Below, in pieces: positions 1-6,162 of a DNA stretch of 9,485 nucleotides. Below the pieces are notes generated by a model that had not been told where the DNA came from, ran no database searches, and worked only from the letters and a program-made list of their open reading frames with translations. Every line of letters begins with the position of its first letter. The stretch's first letter is position 1. Origin of the DNA: Flavobacteriaceae bacterium (GTDB taxonomy: Bacteria > Bacteroidota > Bacteroidia > Flavobacteriales > Flavobacteriaceae); assembly GCA_018674025.1 (NCBI GenBank), contig JABHBC010000209.1, positions 1-9,485 on the forward strand. Reading direction: 5' to 3'. A program made the translations under genes and the position numbers.

Positions 1-920
1 AAAAGGATGTTACTATGCATATGCCAGTGAAAATTGGTGATTATACAGATTTTTACTCCAGTATTGAACATGCAACTAATATTGGCACAATGTTTAGAGA
101 TCCTAAGAATGCTCTACTTCCTAACTGGAGACACCTCCCTGTTGGATATCATGGCAGAGCTTCTTCAATTATTCTAAGTGGACAAGACATATATAGGCCA
201 AAAGGTCAAGTTATGTTAAATGATAATACAACTCCATCTTTTCAAGAATCTGCAAGAGTAGATTTTGAGTTGGAAATGGGGTTCATAATTGGAAAGAGCA
301 CTAAATTAGGAGAGGCTGTATCGACTAATGAAGCTGAAGATTTTATTTTTGGTAAAGTATTGTTTAATGATTGGTCAGCTAGAGATATTCAAAAATGGGA
401 GTATATCCCATTGGGGCCTTTTTTAGCTAAAAGTTTTGCTTCGTCTATTTCACCTTGGGTAGTAACATTAGAAGCTCTTGAGCCATTTAAAACTACTGGT
501 CCAAAACAAGAACCTAAAGTTCTACCTCATTTAGAAACAAAAGGAGCAAAGAATTATGATATAAATTTAGAGGTTTTAATAAAGCCTGATAAAGAAAATG
601 AAAAAACAGTAAGTATGTCAAACTTTAAATTTATGTACTGGAACATGTGTCAACAATTAGCACATCACACGAGCAATGGGTGTAATGTGAATGTAGGTGA
701 TATGATGGCCTCAGGAACTATAAGCGGAAAAGATGCTGAGTCTTATGGATCAATGCTAGAATTATCTTGGGCTGGCTCAAAACCTGTGAGTTTAAATAAT
801 GGTGATTCTAGAAAATTTATTGAAGATAATGATACGGTTATAATGAGAGGATATTGCCAAAAAGGATCTATAAGGGTTGGTTTTGGTGAGGTAAAAACTA
901 AATTGCTAAAATCTCTTTAA
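1..920 (+). CDS. fahA: Fumarylacetoacetase, 3' part (5' end outside window)
   Basis: Fumarylacetoacetase hydrolyses 4-fumarylacetoacetate to fumarate and acetoacetate, the last step of tyrosine/homogentisate degradation in the cytoplasm. The reading frame is already open at base 3 (K-D-V-T before the first ATG at 15), and this segment matches the eukaryotic enzyme from about residue 111. About 110 N-terminal residues therefore lie upstream and the ATG at 15 is not the start. Counting that Met as 1, the aligned active-site residues are all present: metal ligands D12, E85, E87 and D119, catalytic H19, and substrate-pocket Y14, R28, Y45, R123, Q126, Y130 and K139. The signature NDWSARDIQKWEY and the C-terminal GTISG/GSMLELSW blocks are intact, so the enzyme should be active. 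It ends with TAA at 918-920, nine bases before the flavin reductase gene. Residue numbering rests on recalled human/mouse FAH numbering; the family call is very secure. Confidence 0.97.
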   Translation, partial: KDVTMHMPVKIGDYTDFYSSIEHATNIGTMFRDPKNALLPNWRHLPVGYHGRASSIILSGQDIYRPKGQVMLNDNTTPSFQESARVDFELEMGFIIGKSTKLGEAVSTNEAEDFIFGKVLFNDWSARDIQKWEYIPLGPFLAKSFASSISPWVVTLEALEPFKTTGPKQEPKVLPHLETKGAKNYDINLEVLIKPDKENEKTVSMSNFKFMYWNMCQQLAHHTSNGCNVNVGDMMASGTISGKDAESYGSMLELSWAGSKPVSLNNGDSRKFIEDNDTVIMRGYCQKGSIRVGFGEVKTKLLKSL

Positions 921-929
921 ATTATTTTT

Positions 930-1556
930 ATGAAAAATATAAAATCTATAGATCCTATTAATCTTGAAACAAAAAAGCTTCACAAAATTCTCCTATCCTC
1001 AATTGCACCTAGACCTATTGCATTTGCAAGCACAATTGATAGTAATGGTAATGTAAACTTAAGTCCATTTAGCTACTTTAATGTTTTTAGTTCGAACCCA
1101 CCTATACTAATCTTTTCTCCATCTAGAAGAGTTCGTGACAACACTACTAAACATACATTAGAAAATGCAATGGAAACTAAAGAAGTAGTGATAAATGTAG
1201 TTAACTTTCCAATTGTAGAGCAAATGTCTAAATCTAGTGTAGAATATGAAAAAGGTGTTAATGAATTTATTGAAACTGGGTTAACTCAAGTTAAATCTTT
1301 ACTAGTTAAGCCTCCTCGAGTTTTAGAATCTCCCATCTCTTTTGAGTGTAAAGTTCAAGATATCATTTCCCTTGGTGAATCAGGAGGAGCTGGTCAATTG
1401 ATTATAGCTAAAGTTGTTCAAATTCATATTGACAAAAAGTTTATAGACAATAAAGGAGATATTGACAGTGAAAAGTTAGATTTAGTAGCGAGAATGGGCG
1501 GGGATTGGTATACAAGAACTACAAAAGAAAGCATGTTTAAAATTCCAAAGCCTTAA
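930..1556 (+). CDS. Flavin reductase-family (FMN-binding split-barrel) protein
   Basis: This 208-residue soluble protein belongs to the flavin reductase-like / flavoredoxin family (Flavin_Reduct domain), which binds FMN in a split barrel. Recognisable blocks are IAPRPIAFAST at residues 25-35, followed by NLSPFSYFNVFSSNPP at about 43-58, which form the flavin-binding part. A C-terminal ARMGGDWYTR segment near 187-196 is typical of the Bacteroidota branch. The length is normal and there is no signal peptide or membrane segment. The ATG start at 930 lies nine bases after the fahA stop, with an A/T-rich leader and no Shine-Dalgarno site, as expected for this phylum. Its place directly after fahA suggests co-transcription with homogentisate-pathway genes. 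From memory, relatives are often found near hmgA or hppD in Flavobacteriia. The substrate and redox partner cannot be read from the sequence, and a link to tyrosine breakdown is inference from position only. Confidence 0.9.
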   Translation: MKNIKSIDPINLETKKLHKILLSSIAPRPIAFASTIDSNGNVNLSPFSYFNVFSSNPPILIFSPSRRVRDNTTKHTLENAMETKEVVINVVNFPIVEQMSKSSVEYEKGVNEFIETGLTQVKSLLVKPPRVLESPISFECKVQDIISLGESGGAGQLIIAKVVQIHIDKKFIDNKGDIDSEKLDLVARMGGDWYTRTTKESMFKIPKP

Positions 1557-1558
1557 AA

Positions 1559-1795
1559 TTGGAAGAGAAAATTAGATTAATATGGGATTTTAGAGGTCCT
1601 GACTGTGAAAAAACAGCTAAGCATTACAAAATTCATTTAACTGAGTTTTTACACACAAACAATTCTGTATATTTTGATTTTGAGGATGAAAAAATAACTG
1701 AACATCATCACATTGTATATTTCACAGTCCTTAAAAGCAGTATGAAAGATTTTAGAGATAAGCTTAAACCAAACCGTGGAGAAATTGCTTCATAA
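1559..1795 (+). CDS. Small uncharacterised His-rich protein, 78 aa
   Basis: I do not recognise a characterised family. The gene begins with TTG at 1559, two bases after the flavin reductase stop, and ends 17 bp before the acetyltransferase gene, so it fits the operon without conflict. The reading IRLIWDFRGPDCEKTAKHY at residues 5-23 looks like a real folded protein. Predicted order by eye is strand (5-11), helix (15-33), strand (36-42), strand (50-58), helix (60-69), a small alpha/beta sandwich. There is no signal peptide or membrane segment. Seven percent or more of the residues are His: H22, H26, H32 and H49-H51, with one Cys at 16, so metal binding is imaginable but unproven. From memory, similar short proteins occur beside tyrosine-degradation genes in other Flavobacteriia; I could not verify this. 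The alternative, a chance open frame, is unlikely given the position and composition. Confidence 0.75.
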   Translation: MEEKIRLIWDFRGPDCEKTAKHYKIHLTEFLHTNNSVYFDFEDEKITEHHHIVYFTVLKSSMKDFRDKLKPNRGEIAS

Positions 1796-1812
1796 AATTA
1801 TGATTTTATAAA

Positions 1813-2313
1813 ATGATACGTAAAGCAAATTCTAGTGACTTAAATAGACTTTTACAAATAACTAGGTCTTGTGCTAAGTTGATGGAATCAAAAAACATCT
1901 TTCAATGGAACGATAGTTACCCAAGCTTATCTGCATTTGAAAATGATGTTAATAATAATTGGCTATATGTAATTACAAAGGAAAAGGAAATAATTGGCTG
2001 TATTTGTATTTCTGATTTTATGGACAAAGAATATAATTCTGTTAAGTGGCTTACAAAAAACACTAATAATATTTATGTTCATAGACTCGCTGTAAGCCCA
2101 TCCCATCAAAGAATGGGCTATGCCCAAGAAATGATGTCTTTTGCTGAAGATTTTGCCAGAGATAATAAATATTTTTCGGTTCGATTAGACACTTTTTCCA
2201 AAAATGCTCGTAATCAATCTTTTTATCAAAAAAGAGGGTATAAAAAATTAGGAAATATTTTTTTTCCTAAACAAAGTGAGTTTCCTTTTTATTGTTATGA
2301 ACTTATATTATGA
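1813..2313 (+). CDS. GNAT-family N-acetyltransferase
   Basis: This 166-residue protein is a Gcn5-related acetyltransferase, which transfers an acetyl group from acetyl-CoA to an amine. The N-terminal MIRKANSSDLNRLLQI is the usual first strand and helix. The acetyl-CoA-binding motif A is at residues 89-113, with the strand VHRLAVSP followed by the pyrophosphate loop Q99-R-M-G-Y-A104. Motif B includes RLDTF, N-x-x-FYQKRGY near 124-143. An early QWN...YPS block (31-38) recalls GNAT proteins that act on small molecules, but the substrate cannot be predicted. The length is normal for a single-domain member. The ATG at 1813 follows a 17-bp A/T-rich gap. The stop overlaps the start of the MATE gene as ATGA (2310-2313), which points to translational coupling of the two. 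Confidence 0.92.
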   Translation: MIRKANSSDLNRLLQITRSCAKLMESKNIFQWNDSYPSLSAFENDVNNNWLYVITKEKEIIGCICISDFMDKEYNSVKWLTKNTNNIYVHRLAVSPSHQRMGYAQEMMSFAEDFARDNKYFSVRLDTFSKNARNQSFYQKRGYKKLGNIFFPKQSEFPFYCYELIL

Positions 2314-3641
2314 AGTTGTTAAAATATAGTCAAATAAATAAGCTTGCCATACCAGCTTTAATTTCTGGAATTGCAGAACCAATTCTTTCTATAACTGACA
2401 CAGCTATTGTTGGAAACGTCAATTACAATTCCATGGAAGCTCTTGGTGCTGTAGGAATTGTTGGAACTTTTCTTTCCATGTTAGTTTGGGTTTTTGGGCA
2501 AAAGAGAAGTGTGATTGCTTCAATAGTTTCTCAGGCTATAGGTGCTAGAAAGGTAGATGAAATTAAGTCTCTACCTTCTCAAGCTATTTTTATAATTTTA
2601 TTTTTAAGTCTCGTAATTATCGGGATAACTTATCCATTTGCTGAAAATTTATTTCGTTTTTATAATGCATCAGGCCTAATCTTAGACTATAGCGTGGATT
2701 ATTATAAAATAAGGGTTATTGGAATTCCATTTACTTTAATTACAATAGGAATTTTTGGCATTTTTAGAGGACTTCAAAACACAATTACTCCAATGTCAAT
2801 TGCAATTGTGGGAACTTTATTAAATATATTATTAGATATAATATTAGTTTATGGAATTGAAGGGGTCTTAGCTCCTATGCATATATACGGAGCTGCTTAT
2901 GCTAGTGTAGTAGCTCAAGTAACAATGGCTGGATTAGCTATTCTTTTATTGTATAAAAAAACTGAAATCACATTACAATTTAGTCTTCCTTTTAATGAAA
3001 AAATAAAAGATTTCTTATTAATGTTCTTTGATTTGATTATCAGAACATTGGCTCTAAACATTGCTCTATATTTTGGCAGCTCCTTTGCAGCAAGATATGG
3101 AGATGAATTTATTGCGGCCTACACAATTGCTATTAATTTATGGTTTCTTGGGGCTTTTATAATAGATGGATACTCAAGCGCTGGAACAATTCTTTCAGGA
3201 AAATTCTTTGGTGAAAATTCCTATAATAAACTAATTGAACTATCCTATAAACTTAGCTTGATTGGAATAGTTTTAGGGGTGTCGATATTTGCTATTGGCA
3301 TGATATTTTACAACTACTCAGGAATAATATTTACTAAAGAACAAATAGTTTTAGTAGAGTTTTATAATGTTTTCTGGATAGTTTTAATAATGCAACCTTT
3401 GTGTGCAATTGCATTTATTTTTGATGGAATATTTAAAGGGTTAGGTTGGATGAAAGAACTTAGAAACGTACTACTTTTTTCTACCTTTGTTGTTTTTATA
3501 CCAACATTATTAATTACAGATAATTTAGGCTACAAATTAGAAGGAATCTTTTTGGCCTTTACACTCTGGATAATTGCTAGAGGTGCTCCATTAATCATTA
3601 AATTCTATAAAACTTGTGTCCCGCTTGTTCAAAAAATGTAA
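2310..3641 (+). CDS. MATE-family multidrug/metabolite efflux transporter
   Basis: This 443-residue inner-membrane protein is a member of the multidrug and toxic compound extrusion family, secondary antiporters that export compounds using an ion gradient. The family length is about 440-460 residues with twelve membrane helices, and hydrophobic segments run through the whole sequence. The N-terminal block PALISGIAEPILSITDTAIV (15-34) is the first helix of the MatE domain, with the conserved Asp at 30. The block GIFRGLQNTITPM near 149-161 is the characteristic loop of the first half, and GIFKGLGWMKELR in the second half is its internal duplicate. It is closer in look to DinF/NorM-like bacterial members than to eukaryotic ones; the substrate and coupling ion (Na+ or H+) are not evident. 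The ATG overlaps the acetyltransferase stop. The final TAA overlaps a promoter match that may serve queD. Confidence 0.95.
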   Translation: MKLLKYSQINKLAIPALISGIAEPILSITDTAIVGNVNYNSMEALGAVGIVGTFLSMLVWVFGQKRSVIASIVSQAIGARKVDEIKSLPSQAIFIILFLSLVIIGITYPFAENLFRFYNASGLILDYSVDYYKIRVIGIPFTLITIGIFGIFRGLQNTITPMSIAIVGTLLNILLDIILVYGIEGVLAPMHIYGAAYASVVAQVTMAGLAILLLYKKTEITLQFSLPFNEKIKDFLLMFFDLIIRTLALNIALYFGSSFAARYGDEFIAAYTIAINLWFLGAFIIDGYSSAGTILSGKFFGENSYNKLIELSYKLSLIGIVLGVSIFAIGMIFYNYSGIIFTKEQIVLVEFYNVFWIVLIMQPLCAIAFIFDGIFKGLGWMKELRNVLLFSTFVVFIPTLLITDNLGYKLEGIFLAFTLWIIARGAPLIIKFYKTCVPLVQKM

Positions 3642-3646
3642 ATTTG
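3639..3646 (+). promoter_or_regulatory. Candidate Bacteroidota promoter for queD-lpxH (-7 element)
   Basis: TAAATTTG is an exact match to the Bacteroidota -7 consensus TAnnTTTG. It begins in the MATE stop codon. A TTG at 3614-3616 (context ACTTG) lies 22 bp upstream, within the 17-23 bp range reported for the -33 TTTG element. Transcription would begin around 3651-3653, leaving a leader of about 10-12 bases before the queD ATG at 3663. In DNA this AT-rich such a match can arise by chance, so this is a candidate only. Confidence 0.4.
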
Positions 3647-3662
3647 AATAAAAATTAATTGA

Positions 3663-4115
3663 ATGTCTACAATAAGAATTACGAAACGATTTTCATTTGA
3701 AGCAGGACACGCTTTACATGGTTATGATGGAAAGTGTAAAAATCTTCATGGGCACAGCTATAAATTATCTGTAACTGTAATTGGTACTCCAATTACTGAT
3801 AAAACAAATCCAAAATTTGGAATGGTAATAGATTTTACAGACCTTAAAAGAATTGTAACAGAAGAAATTGTAAACAAGTTTGATCATGCTACTATTTTTA
3901 ATAAAAACACACCGCATGTTAAACTTGCTAAAACTCTTCAAGATGAAGGGCACAATGTGCTTTTAGTTGATTATCAACCAACAACTGAATGTATGATAGC
4001 CGATTTTGCAACAAAAATTAATGAAAGATTACCAATTAATTTAAAACTACATTCATTAAAGCTACAAGAGACCGAATCGTCTTATGCTGAGTGGGTTTCA
4101 ACTGACAATAATTAA
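3663..4115 (+). CDS. queD: 6-carboxy-5,6,7,8-tetrahydropterin synthase (QueD/PTPS family)
   Basis: QueD converts 7,8-dihydroneopterin triphosphate to 6-carboxytetrahydropterin, the second step of the preQ0/queuosine tRNA-modification pathway, in the cytoplasm. The 150-residue protein is a single PTPS domain. Zinc ligands are H16 (FEAGHAL), H29 and H31, and the QueD-type signature C25-x3-H-G-H31 supplies the catalytic Cys. Further conserved features are GMVIDFTDLK (53-62), the D74-H75 pair in KFDHATIFN, PTTE (106-109) and the substrate-binding E136 in LQETESS. The CxxxHGH spacing favours QueD over pyruvoyl-tetrahydropterin synthase, although the family also contains PTPS-III enzymes of folate synthesis. 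A segment at about 80-105 is somewhat longer than in E. coli QueD. No queC or queE is present in the window. It lies 21 bp after the MATE gene and 11 bp before lpxH, a pairing I recall from other Flavobacteriia. Confidence 0.93.
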   Translation: MSTIRITKRFSFEAGHALHGYDGKCKNLHGHSYKLSVTVIGTPITDKTNPKFGMVIDFTDLKRIVTEEIVNKFDHATIFNKNTPHVKLAKTLQDEGHNVLLVDYQPTTECMIADFATKINERLPINLKLHSLKLQETESSYAEWVSTDNN

Positions 4116-4126
4116 AATCTTTTAAA

Positions 4127-4882
4127 TTGATAGTTTTACAAAAAAATAAAAAAATATATTTTGCTTCTGACAATCATCTTGGAAACCCAAGTTTTCAAAG
4201 AACTATTGATAGAGAAAAAAAGTTTGTTTCTTGGCTTGATCAAATAAAATCTGATGCGCAAGTTGTTTTTTTACTTGGAGATTTGTTTGACTTTTGGTTT
4301 GAGTATAAGTCCGTTATTCCAAAAGGCTTTACTAGAACATTTGGAAAGCTAGCAGAGCTTTCAGATATGGGAATTCAAATTCATTTTTTTGTTGGAAATC
4401 ATGACCTGTGGGTTAGAGATTATTTTAAAGAAGAACTCAATATAGAAGTTCATTTTAATCCAAAAGAGTTTATTTTAAATGATAAAAAGTTTTTTTTAGG
4501 TCATGGTGATGGACTTGGCCCTAAAGACAAGTCTTTTAAACGACTTAAAAAAATCTTTACTAATCCTTTTTATCAATTTTTATTTAGATGGATTCACCCT
4601 GATATTGGAATCCCATTTGGCCAATACTTATCTCAAAAAAATAAAAAAAAATCAATCAAAAGTGATTTAATTTTTAAAGGTAATGATGAAGAGTGGTTAA
4701 CAAAATATTGTAAACATAAATTAGAAAATAATCATTATGATTATTTTGTTTTTGGGCATCGACACTTACCTCTAGACATCAAATTATCAGATTCATCAAC
4801 GTATTTTAATTTAGGAGACTGGATAAGTCATTTTACCTATTGCTCATTTGACGGCAAGGAAATGAAATTGTTAAAACACTAA
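4127..4882 (+). CDS. lpxH: UDP-2,3-diacylglucosamine diphosphatase (LpxH-type)
   Basis: LpxH cleaves UDP-2,3-diacylglucosamine to lipid X and UMP, the fourth step of lipid A synthesis, at the inner face of the inner membrane. The protein has 251 residues and is a calcineurin-like metallophosphoesterase. Metal-binding motifs appear in order: D15-x-H17 (ASDNHLG), G51-D52-x-x-D55, G90-N-H-D93, H126-G-D-G129 and G210-H-R-H213. A basic, hydrophobic stretch at about 136-178 (K/R-rich, with FTNPFYQFLFRW) fits the membrane-contacting insertion of LpxH. The start is TTG at 4127: an in-frame TAA at 4109-4111 and the absence of any in-frame ATG before the ASDNHLG motif leave no better choice. It contains an A7-T-A9 tract at 4635-4651 (residues about 170-175). 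The stop overlaps the convergent MFS gene by 4 bp. Another UDP-sugar phosphoesterase function is possible but less likely. Confidence 0.9.
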   Translation: MIVLQKNKKIYFASDNHLGNPSFQRTIDREKKFVSWLDQIKSDAQVVFLLGDLFDFWFEYKSVIPKGFTRTFGKLAELSDMGIQIHFFVGNHDLWVRDYFKEELNIEVHFNPKEFILNDKKFFLGHGDGLGPKDKSFKRLKKIFTNPFYQFLFRWIHPDIGIPFGQYLSQKNKKKSIKSDLIFKGNDEEWLTKYCKHKLENNHYDYFVFGHRHLPLDIKLSDSSTYFNLGDWISHFTYCSFDGKEMKLLKH

Positions 4883-6162
4883 GTCTTTTTTTCATCCTCA
4901 GTTAAGTCTAATTTTCTAAAACTTGGAGACACAAAAGCTGTTGCAACTGCAGTTAACATTGTGATGGTGCCTCCAAAAACTACAGCGGTAACCGTTCCCA
5001 TTAATTTTGCTGTCAAACCGCTTTCAAAGGCACCTAATTCATTTGAAGATCCAACAAAAATAGAATTTACTGAAGCTACTCTTCCTCTTAGGTGATCTGG
5101 AGTTTTTAATTGAAGAATAGTTTGTCTTATTACCATAGAAATTCCATCAGTTAATCCATAAATAAATAGAGATAAGACAGATATCCAAAACAATGAAGAA
5201 AGTCCAAATGTGATTATAGATATCCCAAACGCAAAAATTGCAATTAATAATTTACTTCCAGCGTTTTTAGTAATTGGAATATAAGCGGCGATAAACATTG
5301 TGATTAAAGATCCAACTGCTGGTGTAGCTCGTAAAACTCCAAAAACCTCAGAGGGCTCCATTCCAACTGGAATTTCAATTATTTCAGTTGCGTAAATAGG
5401 CAATAACGCTATTGCGCCACCAAATAATACTGCAACCATATCTAAAGTAATTGCGCCTAAAATTGCTTTTGAGTTGTATACAAAAGCAACTCCTTCTTTA
5501 AGACTTGTAAAAATATTTTCACCAATCTTGGGATTTAAAATTGGTTTTCTTCTGATAAATAAAAGTATTAACAGAGACAGAATAACTCCTGCCAAGACTA
5601 CTCCCATAGAAGTATTAACTCCAATCCAATGAATTGAAAATCCTGCAAATGCTGGACCTAAAACAACACCCATTTGCCAAATTGAACTACTCCAGGTAGC
5701 TGCATTAGCGTAAGTTTTTTTAGGGACTATTAAAGCTACTAATGAAAAAATAGTTGGACCAAAAAAAGCTCTTATAAAACCTCCTAGAAATACCAATAAA
5801 TAAATCAAATATAGAGTTGTCTGATTTGAGAGTGTTTCTTTTGCGCCAGAACTAGTGACTATATAAAATCCAAAGCTGACAAAAAGAAATGCTATGATGC
5901 AATAAATCAATAAATTTCTTTTTTCTTTTTGGTCAACAATATGGCCAGCAAAAAGAGCCATTGAAACCGCTGGAACAACTTCCATTAATCCAATTAAACC
6001 CAGTGACAATGGGTTTTTTGTAATTTCCCAAACGAGCCATTCAACAATAATAAATTGCATAGACCAGGAAAAAACTAAAATAAACCTAACAACTAAAAAG
6101 ATGTTAAATTCTCTAAATCTAAGAGCTGAATAAGGGTCTACTTTAATGTTTTGTTCAATCAT
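4879..6162 (-). CDS. MFS-family exporter (EntS/MFS_3-like)
   Basis: This 427-residue polytopic membrane protein belongs to the major facilitator superfamily. It starts with a short cytoplasmic segment ALRFREFNIFLVVRF, the usual entry to helix 1 in the EntS-like/MFS_3 subgroup. The loop after helix 2, FAGHIVDQKEKRNLL (about residues 71-85), is the motif A region with its conserved Gly, Asp and basic residues. A late block near 325-360, DGISMVIRQTILQL followed by RGRVASVNSIF, is also typical of this subgroup. Ten to twelve hydrophobic segments can be counted. Members export siderophores, drugs or metabolites; the substrate here is unknown. It is the last gene of the rsmI operon: its ATG lies within the end of recJ, overlapping by 8 bp in another frame, which suggests coupled translation. 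Its TAG stop overlaps the lpxH stop region from the opposite strand. Confidence 0.92.
   Translation of the reverse strand: MIEQNIKVDPYSALRFREFNIFLVVRFILVFSWSMQFIIVEWLVWEITKNPLSLGLIGLMEVVPAVSMALFAGHIVDQKEKRNLLIYCIIAFLFVSFGFYIVTSSGAKETLSNQTTLYLIYLLVFLGGFIRAFFGPTIFSLVALIVPKKTYANAATWSSSIWQMGVVLGPAFAGFSIHWIGVNTSMGVVLAGVILSLLILLFIRRKPILNPKIGENIFTSLKEGVAFVYNSKAILGAITLDMVAVLFGGAIALLPIYATEIIEIPVGMEPSEVFGVLRATPAVGSLITMFIAAYIPITKNAGSKLLIAIFAFGISIITFGLSSLFWISVLSLFIYGLTDGISMVIRQTILQLKTPDHLRGRVASVNSIFVGSSNELGAFESGLTAKLMGTVTAVVFGGTITMLTAVATAFVSPSFRKLDLTEDEKKT

Noticed and set aside
15..17. ATG as the start of fahA
   Set aside because: The frame is open upstream to the window edge and the codons before it match the interior of fumarylacetoacetase, so this Met is internal.
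3765..3953. Open frame of 62 codons on the - strand inside queD
   Set aside because: It lies entirely inside the well-supported queD gene on the opposite strand, and its translation has low complexity and no recognisable motif; it is a shadow frame.
4883..4910. T-run after the lpxH stop (TCTTTTTTT) as an intrinsic terminator
   Set aside because: No stable G/C-containing stem precedes the run, and it is coding sequence of the MFS gene on the other strand (Lys codons).
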